Notes under the pieces: generated by a model | Told to the model about the DNA's origin: nothing | Databases searched by the model: none | What the model saw: the letters and a program-made list of their open reading frames with translations, nothing else | Program-made: the position numbers and the translations under genes | Shown here: one piece after another, positions 36,130 through 44,975 of the stretch | How the letters are laid out: the number at the start of each line of letters is the position of its first letter | Position numbering within the stretch: position 1 is the first letter of the stretch | Assembly (NCBI RefSeq): GCF_015277855.1 | Contig: NZ_CP063812.1 | Location: forward strand, 3,782,001-3,846,000 | Direction: 5' to 3' | Length of the DNA stretch: 64,000 nucleotides | From: Microbacterium cremeum | GTDB taxonomy: Bacteria > Actinomycetota > Actinomycetes > Actinomycetales > Microbacteriaceae

Positions 36130-37925
36130 ACGCTCACCTCCTCGGCGAGGGCGGCCGCCGCCAGTTCGGGTGGGATGACGGGAAGGGGCTGGGTCCGGTC
36201 GGACGTCATGTCGGGCAGACAGGCGACGAGCGCGCGCGAGTACGGGTGCACGGCATCCTCACGGATGCGCTGCGCATCGAGCTCCTCGACGATCCGCCCG
36301 TCCTTCATCACGAGCACCCGGTCGCAGAACGCCGAGACGAGCGCGATGTCGTGTGAGATGAAGATGATCGCCGCGCCGGTGTCGCGCTGCGCCGCGCGCA
36401 GGACGCCCAGGACCTGACGCTGCACCGTGACGTCGAGCGCGGTCGTCGGCTCGTCGGCGATGATGAGCTTCGGACGCCCGGTGAGCGCCATGCCGATCAT
36501 CGCGCGTTGGCGCATTCCGCCGCTGAACTGGTGCGGATACTGTGACAGCCGGGTGCGCGCGTGCTCGATCCCGACCGCATCGAGTGCCGCCGTCGCCCGA
36601 TCGCGTGCTTCGGCCCGGCTCATCCCCAGGTGCACCTCCGGCACCTCGGTGAGCTGGCGTCCGACCGTGAGGCCGGGGTTGAGCGAGGTCAACGGATCCT
36701 GGAACACCATGCCGAGCTCGATGCCCAGCTTCGAGCGATCGGAGGCCGAGATCGGCCGGGTCATGTCCACGCCGTCGAACCGGTGGGCCGCCACCGTCAC
36801 GAGCGCATCCCCGCCGAGCAGGCCCGCGAGAGCCATGGCTGTGAGCGACTTGCCGGATCCGGACTCGCCGACGATCCCCACGATCTCGCCGGAGTTCACA
36901 CGCACGTCGACCCCGTGCACGCGTTCGACCGTGCCGCCCTCCGGCGTCGGGAAGGCGATCCGCAGTTCTCGGACCTCGGCGACGGGGCGTGCCGACCCCG
37001 ACTCCGTGCCGGCCACCGGTGCGCCGGCCCCCTGCGCGCCAGGCTCTGCGCGCCGCGACGCCGCGCGCTGCAGCAGGGCCGCCCCCGCCGAGCGGGCTCC
37101 CACCGCCCGGAATCCCGCGCCCCTGTTGTCGCCGAGCGCTTCGCTGACGAACGTGAACACGAGGCCGGCGAGAACCACCGCGATGCCGGGCCCGATCGCG
37201 GCGAGCGGGTTGACGTAGATCCGGGTGATGCCGTCCTGCAGAAGCCGGCCCCAGTCGTACTCCGGAGGCTGGACACCCAGGCCCAGGAACGACAGCCCCG
37301 CGAACGAGAGCAGCGTGACGCTCGCCGTGGCCGCCGCGTTGACGAGGAGCGGGTTGGCGATGTTCGGCAGGATGTGGCGGACGAGGATGCCGAAGGGCCC
37401 CACCCCCACCACCCGGGCCGCACGGACGTAGTCGCGTCCCGAGACCGACGACGCCAGGTTGTACACCAGTCGCGCCATGAACGGGATCCCCGAGATGCCG
37501 ATCGCCAGCATCGCGCTCGAGGCGCTCGCGCCCCAGATGACGGTGAAGAAGAGCACCATCAGCAGCCAGGGGAAGGCGAGCAGCACGTCGAGCAGTCCCG
37601 TCATCCACCGTCGCGGATGCCGCGGCAGGATGACCGTGATGAGGCCGAACGCGATGCCGCCCACGGTCGAGACCACGGTGGCGCCGAGGGTCAGCAGCAA
37701 TGAGAGCCGCGCGGCCACCATGACCCGGGCGAAGATGTCGCGGCCGAGGTCGTCCGTTCCGAACGGGTGCGCGAGGCTCGGCGGGAGGAGCCGGTCGGGA
37801 ACGGAGCTCGTCTCGGCGGCGGAGGCGAACACGATCGGCCCCAGCACGGCGACGAGCACCAGGAGCAGGGAGCCCACGATCGCGGCGATGCCGACGGGGG
37901 AGAGCAGACGGGCGCGCAGCTGCAT
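36126..37925 (-). CDS. Fused Dpp-type permease and ATPase
   Basis: The 599-residue protein joins a DppC-like permease to a DppD-like ATPase in one chain. The permease (about 1-265) has the HPFGTDDLGRDIFARV motif and five to six membrane segments. A linker of about 55 Ala/Gly/Pro/Arg-rich residues follows, then the ATPase (about 320-599) with Walker A GESGSGKSL, signature FSGGMRQR and Walker B LIIADEPTTALD. The reading frame is open throughout with no sign of a sequencing frameshift. Such fusions guarantee equal amounts of the two subunits. The upstream DppB-like gene ends 3 nt before its ATG. Confidence 0.9.
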   Translation of the reverse strand: MQLRARLLSPVGIAAIVGSLLLVLVAVLGPIVFASAAETSSVPDRLLPPSLAHPFGTDDLGRDIFARVMVAARLSLLLTLGATVVSTVGGIAFGLITVILPRHPRRWMTGLLDVLLAFPWLLMVLFFTVIWGASASSAMLAIGISGIPFMARLVYNLASSVSGRDYVRAARVVGVGPFGILVRHILPNIANPLLVNAAATASVTLLSFAGLSFLGLGVQPPEYDWGRLLQDGITRIYVNPLAAIGPGIAVVLAGLVFTFVSEALGDNRGAGFRAVGARSAGAALLQRAASRRAEPGAQGAGAPVAGTESGSARPVAEVRELRIAFPTPEGGTVERVHGVDVRVNSGEIVGIVGESGSGKSLTAMALAGLLGGDALVTVAAHRFDGVDMTRPISASDRSKLGIELGMVFQDPLTSLNPGLTVGRQLTEVPEVHLGMSRAEARDRATAALDAVGIEHARTRLSQYPHQFSGGMRQRAMIGMALTGRPKLIIADEPTTALDVTVQRQVLGVLRAAQRDTGAAIIFISHDIALVSAFCDRVLVMKDGRIVEELDAQRIREDAVHPYSRALVACLPDMTSDRTQPLPVIPPELAAAALAEEVSV

Positions 37926-37928
37926 GAG

Positions 37929-38969
37929 TCAGCCCTCCGTGATCGAGGACCGCGGGTCGACGGTCACGAGAATCAGGTCGACGACGAGGTTGACGCCGAG
38001 GATGATGAGCGCGTAGACGATCACGAGCCCTTGGACGACCGGGTAGTCCTTCGCCCCGACGGCGGGCACCATGAGTCCGCCCATTCCCGGGATCGCGAAG
38101 ATCGTCTCGATGAGCACCGTCCCCGCGATCAGGCCGCTCAGCAGCAGACCGCCGACGGTGAGCGAGGCCGTGATGATGTTGGGCAGCGCGTGGCGCATGT
38201 AGACCAGGCGCGAGGGCAGGCGCTTCGCGCGCGCCGTGGTCATGTAGGTCGCGCCGAGCACACCCACCATCTCGACCTGCACGATGCGTGCGAGGTAGGC
38301 CATGGGCCCGAGGGCCAGCGCGAGCACCGGCAGGATGGCGTCCTGCGGTTCGCCCCATCCGGCCGCCGGCAGCCAGCCCAGCTGCACGGCGAACAGCGCG
38401 ATGAGCCCCACCGCGAGGAGGAACCCCGGCACCGCGATGAGCATGCCGAGGACTCCCGACAGGGTCGCGTCGAGCGCGGAACGACCTCGCCGCTGCGTGC
38501 TCAGAGCGGCGCCGATGCCGATCGGCACGGCGGCGAACAGCGCCACCAGGAAGCTTGCCACTCCGAGGGTCGCGGTGGGAGGGAATCGCTGCGCGATCAT
38601 GTCCGACACCGGCCGCCCGGTGCGGATCGACACGCCGAGATCGCCGTGGAGGAGGCCGGCGACGTAGTCCGCGAACTGCTGAAGGATCGGCTTGTCCAGA
38701 CCCAGCTCGGCTCTGGTCGCGGCCACGAGCTCGGGCGATGCCTGGATGCCGAGCGCGGCGCGCACGGGATCTCCCGGCACGAGATGGACGAGGAAGAACG
38801 ACGCGACGACGACGACCAGGAGCGAGACGAAGAGCCTTCCGAGCCGACGGAGGAGGAACGACCCGCGCGCCGACAGGCGCGGGCGACGAAGCCCCTCCGC
38901 CCGCACCGCGAGCGCGGACGTGGGCGCGTCCGCCAGGTCGGCGGCGATGGGCGGAGGCGGCGTCGTCAT
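37929..38969 (-). CDS. Dpp/Opp-type ABC permease, DppB-like
   Basis: The 346-residue permease has a long, Arg/Ala-rich cytoplasmic N-terminus before the first membrane segment, then LVHLVPGDPVRAALG and a standard DppB body. The ATG at 38969 was chosen because it lies 4 bp after the binding-protein stop; a longer frame would overlap that gene. It is the partner of the fusion protein that follows. Confidence 0.88.
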   Translation of the reverse strand: MTTPPPPIAADLADAPTSALAVRAEGLRRPRLSARGSFLLRRLGRLFVSLLVVVVASFFLVHLVPGDPVRAALGIQASPELVAATRAELGLDKPILQQFADYVAGLLHGDLGVSIRTGRPVSDMIAQRFPPTATLGVASFLVALFAAVPIGIGAALSTQRRGRSALDATLSGVLGMLIAVPGFLLAVGLIALFAVQLGWLPAAGWGEPQDAILPVLALALGPMAYLARIVQVEMVGVLGATYMTTARAKRLPSRLVYMRHALPNIITASLTVGGLLLSGLIAGTVLIETIFAIPGMGGLMVPAVGAKDYPVVQGLVIVYALIILGVNLVVDLILVTVDPRSSITEG

Positions 38970-38973
38970 GGTG

Positions 38974-40578
38974 TCAGCCCAGCATCCGGATCGTGGTCGG
39001 CATGATGAAGTTCGGCTGGTCGAACACCGCACCGCTCTGGTAGTTCGGCAGGATGTTGTCGATCACCGGGAAGGTGTCGAATCGTTCGATGAGCTCCAGC
39101 TCGGCCTGCTGCCACAGTCCGCACGCCTCCTCCGGCGACGCCGTCTTGGCCTGCTCGGCCAGCGCGCTGTACTCCGGATTGTCCACGAACATGAAGTTCA
39201 GCCCACCCTCGTCGGGAGTCGCTCCCGCGAAGAAGAGCGCCAGCACCACCGGGCTGCCCGGCGCGATCTGGATCCATCCGGTGTCCCAGTCGAAGCTCGT
39301 GTAGAGCTGATCCGACCAGGCGGCGGAGTCGTTGGCGACCAGCGTCGTGACGACACCCAGCTCGTCCCACGTCTCCTTCACCAGCTCGGCCGCCGGCGCG
39401 TGCGAGGCCGTCGGGGCGTCGTAGATGAACTTGATCTCGAGCGGCTTCCCGTCCTTCGCGCGGACGCCGTCATCGCCCAGCACCCAGCCGGCCTCATCGA
39501 GCAGCTCCGCCGCCCGGTCGAGGTCGGTGTCGGGGAGAGTCCAGCTCGGCGGATCCTGCACGCACAGCAGCGGCGTCTTCTGCACGAGCGAGACCGCGGG
39601 CAGACCCGTGCTGCCGGCGATCACGGGACCGACCTCGTCACGATCGATCGCGGTCGACAGCGCCTCCCGGACGAGCGGGTCGGAGAAGGGACGACCCTCC
39701 CGCTCGTTGAAGAGCATCTGCCCGACGGGATTGCGCACCCCGACGTACTCCAGTCCGGCCGCTTCCAGTCGCTCTTGGTCGGGGCCGGTCACGACGCCCG
39801 AGTTCAGCTCACCCGAGAGCAGGAGGTTCGTGACTGTGCTCTGATCCGCGATGATGCGCGCCTCGATCGTGTCCGGGAGTCCGACGGTGTCGCTCGTGAC
39901 GCCGTCGGGGCCCCATTCGTAATCGTCCCGCTTGGTGAAGATGTAGGCGTCGCCGGGGCGAGCCTCGCTCAACTGGAACAGCCCCGTGCCGTCGGTCGTG
40001 TCGGCGAGCGCTGCCGTATCGGCGAGCCCAGCGTCGCAGACCATCAGGATGGTGCCGATGTTGGTGGCCAGGAACGGATCGTTCACCGTGCTCGTCACGG
40101 TCACGGTGTTGCCCTCGGCCGTCGCCGAGACCGCCTCGGTGATCACGGTGCCGTACGAGAACGTCGCGTTGGCGGGGTCGGCGTTGTAGTTGATGTTGTC
40201 CGCGACCGTCTGGGCGGTGAACGGCGAGCCGTCCGCGCACGTGATGCCCTCCTTGATCTCGTACGTCGCCTCCGTCCCCGTCTCGGTCCAGCTGTCAGCG
40301 AGCCAAGGCTCGGCCTCACCATCGGGGGTGATGTAGATCAGGGACTCGTACGCCAGGGTGACGACCTCCCACGTGTCGGGCGAGACGGTCTTCATCGGAT
40401 TGATGTCGCCCGGGTCGTCGCTGAGCGACTTCACGAACGTGCCCCCGGAGACGAACTCGCCTTCCTCGGCATTCCCCTGAGGGTCGGACGACCCCGAACA
40501 TGACGCCAGTGTCATCGCGAGGATGACGGCCCCGGCCGCGACCGGGACCGGGACCGGGACGAGCCTGCTGCGTTTCAT
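38974..40578 (-). CDS. Dpp/Opp-type ABC solute-binding lipoprotein
   Basis: The 534-residue precursor has a lipoprotein signal peptide with LASC (lipid-modified Cys27) and an SBP family 5 body. The signal peptide contains a PVPVPV run encoded by a 6-bp tandem repeat (40541-40560). Mature protein would present solute to the permeases encoded downstream. The upstream neighbour encodes a hydantoinase-A-like protein, which hints that the ligand could be a cyclic amide or a related compound. Confidence 0.88.
   Translation of the reverse strand: MKRSRLVPVPVPVAAGAVILAMTLASCSGSSDPQGNAEEGEFVSGGTFVKSLSDDPGDINPMKTVSPDTWEVVTLAYESLIYITPDGEAEPWLADSWTETGTEATYEIKEGITCADGSPFTAQTVADNINYNADPANATFSYGTVITEAVSATAEGNTVTVTSTVNDPFLATNIGTILMVCDAGLADTAALADTTDGTGLFQLSEARPGDAYIFTKRDDYEWGPDGVTSDTVGLPDTIEARIIADQSTVTNLLLSGELNSGVVTGPDQERLEAAGLEYVGVRNPVGQMLFNEREGRPFSDPLVREALSTAIDRDEVGPVIAGSTGLPAVSLVQKTPLLCVQDPPSWTLPDTDLDRAAELLDEAGWVLGDDGVRAKDGKPLEIKFIYDAPTASHAPAAELVKETWDELGVVTTLVANDSAAWSDQLYTSFDWDTGWIQIAPGSPVVLALFFAGATPDEGGLNFMFVDNPEYSALAEQAKTASPEEACGLWQQAELELIERFDTFPVIDNILPNYQSGAVFDQPNFIMPTTIRMLG
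40541..40560 (+). repeat. 6-bp tandem repeat in a signal-peptide coding region
   Basis: ACCGGG is repeated three times followed by AC. In the gene it encodes alternating Val-Pro residues of the lipoprotein signal peptide. Gain or loss of units stays in frame and only lengthens or shortens the signal peptide. Confidence 0.6.
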
Positions 40579-40622
40579 TGCCTATCTCCTCTTGTCGGGT
40601 ACTGCTGTCGGTGATGCGGGTG

Positions 40623-42206
40623 CTATCCGACGGCCGGCGCGACCGCGGCCAGCTGGCTGAGTGGTCCGGCGGCCTTGACCGAGACCTTGATGGTCGGCCG
40701 GGTGGTGTACGACAGCGACGTCTCGAGCACCTCGACGACCTCGACCGTGAGCGGATCCGCCCCGGCCTGGATCGCCTTCGCGATCGCGGCCTGCGACGCC
40801 GCCGCGATGGCCGCGTCGCGATCCTCGAGATCCGAGATCTGGTCGGCGCGACCGCCCGCGAGCGAGATCGCGGCGCCCACGGCGTTGGCGACCTCCCCCC
40901 GCTCGGGACGGATGACCGGACCCACACCCGACAGTCCGTCGGGAACGAGCATGGCGCCGCCGCCGACCACGATCAGGGGAAGATCGACGCGCCCGAGCGA
41001 GAGCCGCTCGACGGCCTCTTCGATGCGTTCGTGGGCGACCGCGATCGCTCTCAGGAGCGCTTCCCGTCGTGCCGCGGGCATGGCCGGGAGCGCACGACCT
41101 CCGATGCCGTGGCCCGCCGCCGCTGCGGCATCCGTCAGCGTTGCGGTGGAGCCGCCGAAAAGAAGCCCCTCCTGCGCGATGCGATAGCCGACCGAACCCG
41201 GTCCGACGGCGCCGGTCGCCGTGTCGATGATCGTGCCGCCGCCGATCCCCAGGCTGAGGATGTCGGGCATGCGGAAGTTGGTCCGCACTCCCCCGATCTC
41301 GCGCGGGAGCGTCGACTCGCGAGGGAAGCCGTCGACCAGGACGCCGAGGTCGCTCGTCGTGCCGCCGACGTCCACGACGATCGCATGGGAGGCGCCCGAG
41401 AGGAATGCGGCGCCGCGGATCGAGTTGGCCGGCCCCGAACCGATGGTGAGCACGGGGTAGCGGACGGCGTAGTCCAGCGACATCAGCGTGCCGTCGTTCT
41501 GGGCGAAGAACGTCGCGACGTCCAGGCCCTCCTCGGCCACCACGGCGACGAGCGCTCGCGTGACGTCGGAGGCCACCCCGCGCAGCGCGGCATTGAGGAC
41601 GGTGGCGTTCTCGCGTTCGAGCAGTCCATCCGGCCCGATGTCCTGACTGAGGAAGACGGGAACGGTCGGGCCGAGGTGCGCGTGGATGAGAGCTTCGACC
41701 TCACGCTCCTGATCCGGGGACGACGGGCTGAAGATGCCGCACACCGCGACGCTGTCGAAGGCTCCGTCGAGCGAATCGATGAAACGGCGGATGCCGTCCC
41801 GATCGAGCGGCGTGATCGGCGTTCCGTCGACCATATGCCCGCCGCCCAGCATCGCCGATCCCGCGAGGACACGATCGGAGAGGTCTGCCGGCCACCCGGT
41901 CAACGGTGGCCACTCGGTCGCGGCCGGTGCGCCGAGCCGCACGAGAGCGACACGGTCGAGGTTGCGTCGCGCGACGATCGCGTTGGTCGCGTGGGTGGTG
42001 CCGAGCATCACGCGCGATACCCTGCTGCGCCCGTCGCCGAGCTGCGCGAGCACGGCGGAGATGCCGGCACGGATGCCTCCTACGACGTCCTCGGTGGTCG
42101 CTTGCTTCGTCCACGCGCGCACCGCCCCGTCGCTGTCGACGACGACCGTGTCGGTGTTGGTCCCTCCGACATCGACGCCGATGGACAGATCGCGCTCCGC
42201 GGTCAT
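40623..42206 (-). CDS. Hydantoinase/oxoprolinase N-terminal-domain (HyuA-like) protein
   Basis: The 527-residue protein starts with GVDVGGTNTDTVVVD, the ASKHA-fold phosphate-binding loop of HyuA/5-oxoprolinase A proteins. It also has GTTHATNAIVARRNL, VDVGGTTSDLGVL and GGGTIIDTATGAV. It is shorter than full HyuA chains and resembles the stand-alone type associated with DUF917 proteins. Its biochemical function is uncertain; family members use ATP to open cyclic amides or carboxylate ketones. The ATG at 42206 overlaps the stop of the DUF917 gene by 4 bp, so the two are likely partners. Confidence 0.83.
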   Translation of the reverse strand: MTAERDLSIGVDVGGTNTDTVVVDSDGAVRAWTKQATTEDVVGGIRAGISAVLAQLGDGRSRVSRVMLGTTHATNAIVARRNLDRVALVRLGAPAATEWPPLTGWPADLSDRVLAGSAMLGGGHMVDGTPITPLDRDGIRRFIDSLDGAFDSVAVCGIFSPSSPDQEREVEALIHAHLGPTVPVFLSQDIGPDGLLERENATVLNAALRGVASDVTRALVAVVAEEGLDVATFFAQNDGTLMSLDYAVRYPVLTIGSGPANSIRGAAFLSGASHAIVVDVGGTTSDLGVLVDGFPRESTLPREIGGVRTNFRMPDILSLGIGGGTIIDTATGAVGPGSVGYRIAQEGLLFGGSTATLTDAAAAAGHGIGGRALPAMPAARREALLRAIAVAHERIEEAVERLSLGRVDLPLIVVGGGAMLVPDGLSGVGPVIRPERGEVANAVGAAISLAGGRADQISDLEDRDAAIAAASQAAIAKAIQAGADPLTVEVVEVLETSLSYTTRPTIKVSVKAAGPLSQLAAVAPAVG

Positions 42207-43312
42207 CGCGACCCCTTCCTCTCGAACGGCACGTAGGGCAGGTCGTAGCCGAACGCGCGTGGTCCTGCGAGCTCGAGGCCGCGGTCGGTGCGCCACAGCG
42301 GGTCACATGCCCACGCGAGCACCGCGACGCGCTGTCCGTAGCGCAGCATCTCGGTGGAGATGGCGTGGCCCGTCTCGAAGTCGACGACCGTGATCAGATC
42401 GGGGACGGTCGCGAGCACCTCCCCGTCTTCGAGCACGACGAGGTTCTCGTTGCGCAGCTCGACGCGCTGGAGGCGCCCGCGGTCGGCGCCGATACCGGAG
42501 ATCGTGATCGATCCCCGTACGAAGCCGCCCTCGGTGCGGCGGGAGACGTCGGTGATCTTTCCGGAGATGAGCACGTCGGCATCGAGTGCGTCGGCGATCG
42601 CCGGGACGGGATCGGCCGCGGTGAGGAGGGCACGGCCCACTCGGATGGCGGTGCTGACCGTCCCCGGGATGACCGCGCCGGCGGCAGACTCGGCCGTGAG
42701 CAGGTAGTGGGCACCGAGGCAGATCCCACCGGCCGCCACCGTCACGGCGCGGGCGTGGCGCTCGAGCCAGGCGAGATCCACCGTGTGCAGCACCACGACG
42801 TTGCCCACGACATCGCTGAGCACGGCGAAGTCGCAGGGCACGCCCGCCACGTTCGTCGAGATCATGGTGGCCTCGGGAAAGGCCCGCCCCATGCCGTCGG
42901 CGTCGAGCAGCTTCACGCCGAGCCGCGCAGCCCATCCCGCAGGCGAGACGCCGTTGCTGCCGCCGATCTCGGCGGGCATGATCGCCGTGATGGGCCGCCC
43001 GGCAACGCGTTCCGCCTCACGCAGGAGTGTTCGCACCTGCTCGACCGACGAGAGCATCTCGATGCCGACGGTGGGCGCTCCGATCCCGCTCATCATGATG
43101 ACCGCGTCATCGGGACCCAGTTCGTCGACGGTCACAAGCGATACCGGACCGTTCTCACGGATCGCGCGTTCGGTCGTGAGCTGCGCCGTGTAGACGGCGC
43201 CGCCTCCTCCCGTTCCGAAGATCGCGGCGCCTGCCGCGAGCGCATCGATGTCGTCAGCGGTGACCTGCGCGGTGCGCTCACCAGACGACGGGGCGAGGGA
43301 CGGGTATGCCAT
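42203..43312 (-). CDS. DUF917-family protein
   Basis: The 369-residue protein belongs to the DUF917 family, commonly found next to HyuA-like proteins. The glycine-rich FGTGGGGAVYTAQL near the N-terminus and IMPAEIGGSNGVSPAGWAARLG are family signatures. No catalytic function is established. The ATG lies 7 nt after a TACTGT -10 box with a TTGTCG -35 at 17 bp, so the message is probably leaderless. It is the first gene of the operon that continues to 35359. Confidence 0.82.
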   Translation of the reverse strand: MAYPSLAPSSGERTAQVTADDIDALAAGAAIFGTGGGGAVYTAQLTTERAIRENGPVSLVTVDELGPDDAVIMMSGIGAPTVGIEMLSSVEQVRTLLREAERVAGRPITAIMPAEIGGSNGVSPAGWAARLGVKLLDADGMGRAFPEATMISTNVAGVPCDFAVLSDVVGNVVVLHTVDLAWLERHARAVTVAAGGICLGAHYLLTAESAAGAVIPGTVSTAIRVGRALLTAADPVPAIADALDADVLISGKITDVSRRTEGGFVRGSITISGIGADRGRLQRVELRNENLVVLEDGEVLATVPDLITVVDFETGHAISTEMLRYGQRVAVLAWACDPLWRTDRGLELAGPRAFGYDLPYVPFERKGSR

Positions 43313-43318
43313 GTCACG

Positions 43319-43347
43319 ACAGTAGGTAGCGCTCCTTGAACCGACAA
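43319..43347 (-). promoter_or_regulatory. Leaderless promoter of the DUF917/HyuA/ABC operon
   Basis: On the minus strand a TTGTCG -35 (43342-43347), 17-bp spacer and TACTGT -10 (43319-43324) place the start of transcription at the ATG (43312). The only AAGGAG upstream is 19 nt away, too far to act as a ribosome binding site. Confidence 0.5.
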
Positions 43348-43373
43348 TGTGTCTACAGCCCAGAGAATCGGCG

Positions 43374-43379
43374 TAGATT
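43374..43379 (+). promoter_or_regulatory. -10 box of the PucR regulator gene
   Basis: TAGATT ends 6 nt before the GTG at 43386, implying leaderless transcription. The -35 is weak. Its upstream sequence overlaps that of the divergent promoter. Confidence 0.4.
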
Positions 43380-43385
43380 GTGCCC

Positions 43386-44873
43386 GTGGCACAACTGACC
43401 ACCGCTGACCTCCTGATGCAGGCCGATAGATTGGGCATTCAACTCGTCGCCGGCCCGCGCGAGGGCGCGCCGATCGAGCGCGTCGACGTGACGACCTTGC
43501 CCGAGCTCGCCGCGCTCACAGCGGGCACGCTGGCGGTCATCGCTGGGGAGGACTCCCCGCCGCCCTATCTGGTGGATGTCGCGATCCGTCACGCCAGCGC
43601 GAGGGGGCTCGCCGGCATCGTGATGCCGGCCGGGTTCTCGGCCACCGAGACCGCCGTCGTACTCGCACATCGCGGCGCCGTCCCGTTGATCATCGCCCAC
43701 GAGATGCGCCCGCCCGACCTCGCCGTGGCGATCGATCGCATGCTGAGCGGCGGCGCCGCCGAGTCGATGACCCGTGCCGCCTACGCCGTCGAGAAGGCCA
43801 CGCAGGCCGCCGCCGAGCCGGGGGGCGACGCAGCCGCCGCGATCCTCGAAGCGGCGGGAGCGGCACTGGGCGTCCGCATCGAACTGAGCGATCGCCTGGC
43901 GACGTCATGGACCGACGGCGATGCCGTGTTCGTCGGCGAGGTGCCCGTCGGCCGACTCGTCGCCGAGACATCCGACCCCGCCGCCACGGTCGCTCTTCCC
44001 GTGATCGCCTCGCTCGTCTCCCGCGCGATGCAGCGCGATCTGCAGGCGCGATTCGCGCCGAACCAGTCGCGCGCAGACCTCATCGTCGAGCTCGTGCTCG
44101 CCGAGGCCGGGAGGGTCGACGGGTTCATCGCCCCAGCGGCGCGGCTCGGGCTGCCGCTGCATCTGTCCCACGCCGTCGCCTGGATGCGGCCGCGCCACCG
44201 CAGCGATCCGGGCCTACGCGCCCCACGGTTCGTCGAGGCCGCGCTCGAGCTGTTCACTCTCCAGCTGATCGAGGATCGTCCCGAGCGGTGGCACATCGCA
44301 TTCATCCAGGACGACGTGATCGCGGTGAGCACGGAGGAGCACGGCGCCGGCGATCATCAGCGTCGACTGCGCGACGTCATGCTGAAGGTGCAGGCGCAGG
44401 CGCGGCGCATCGCGGGCGACGACTGGACGTACACGGTGGGACTCGGCACCCCGCAGACGGGAGCCGCGGGGCTTCGGCAGTCCGCCGCCGAAGCCAGAGT
44501 GGCCGCCGACTCCGCGATCGCGGGCGGCCGGCTGGACGCCGTCGAACTGACCGACGTCACAGGACTGCGACGACTGCTCCTCGACTTCTACGCCTCGCCG
44601 ATCAGCCGCAATCTCCTCGACGACATCCTGCAGCCGCTCGACGCGCTGGGGGCCGAGCGGTCGGCCACGGCAGTGCGCACCCTCCTGTCGTATCTGAGCA
44701 ACCGCAATTCGCTCGTGCAGGCTGGGCGGGAGCTCAACCTGCATCCCAACGCGGTCGGCTATCGCATTCGGCGTGCGCGGGAAGTCCTCGACGTCGACCT
44801 CGATGATCCCGACACGCGCTTCGCCGTCGAGCTCGCCTGTCGAGTGAGACTGCTCGGTGCGGGCAGCCGCTGA
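43386..44873 (+). CDS. PucR/CdaR-family transcriptional regulator
   Basis: The 495-residue protein has an N-terminal PucR-type domain, a central CdaR GGDEF-like region, and a C-terminal helix-turn-helix with LNLHPNAVGYRIRRAREVL. It lacks a GAF domain, unlike the regulators at 7318 and 24664. It probably controls the divergent DUF917/HyuA/ABC operon. PucR relatives respond to nitrogen-rich compounds such as purine breakdown products. GTG 43386 was chosen because a TAGATT box lies 6 nt upstream; an in-frame GTG at 43380 adds two residues and is possible. Confidence 0.83.
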   Translation: MAQLTTADLLMQADRLGIQLVAGPREGAPIERVDVTTLPELAALTAGTLAVIAGEDSPPPYLVDVAIRHASARGLAGIVMPAGFSATETAVVLAHRGAVPLIIAHEMRPPDLAVAIDRMLSGGAAESMTRAAYAVEKATQAAAEPGGDAAAAILEAAGAALGVRIELSDRLATSWTDGDAVFVGEVPVGRLVAETSDPAATVALPVIASLVSRAMQRDLQARFAPNQSRADLIVELVLAEAGRVDGFIAPAARLGLPLHLSHAVAWMRPRHRSDPGLRAPRFVEAALELFTLQLIEDRPERWHIAFIQDDVIAVSTEEHGAGDHQRRLRDVMLKVQAQARRIAGDDWTYTVGLGTPQTGAAGLRQSAAEARVAADSAIAGGRLDAVELTDVTGLRRLLLDFYASPISRNLLDDILQPLDALGAERSATAVRTLLSYLSNRNSLVQAGRELNLHPNAVGYRIRRAREVLDVDLDDPDTRFAVELACRVRLLGAGSR

Positions 44874-44962
44874 GGTTCTGAGGGCGGATTCCTGTGCCCA
44901 GAGCACACATTCACCCCTCGACTCTGTGCCGGCGTGACGAGGCGTGGCGAGCTGCGGTCGGA

Positions 44963-44968
44963 TAGCGT
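44963..44968 (+). promoter_or_regulatory. -10 box of the PPOX gene, leaderless arrangement
   Basis: TAGCGT lies 7 nt before the ATG at 44976, with no ribosome binding site. The -35 is not clear. Confidence 0.4.
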
Positions 44969-44975
44969 CGAGGCC

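Noticed and set aside
36126..37925. A frameshift joining separate permease and ATPase genes
   Set aside because: The frame is continuous through a normal-looking linker with no internal stop or start typical of separate genes. Read-level data were not available to confirm.
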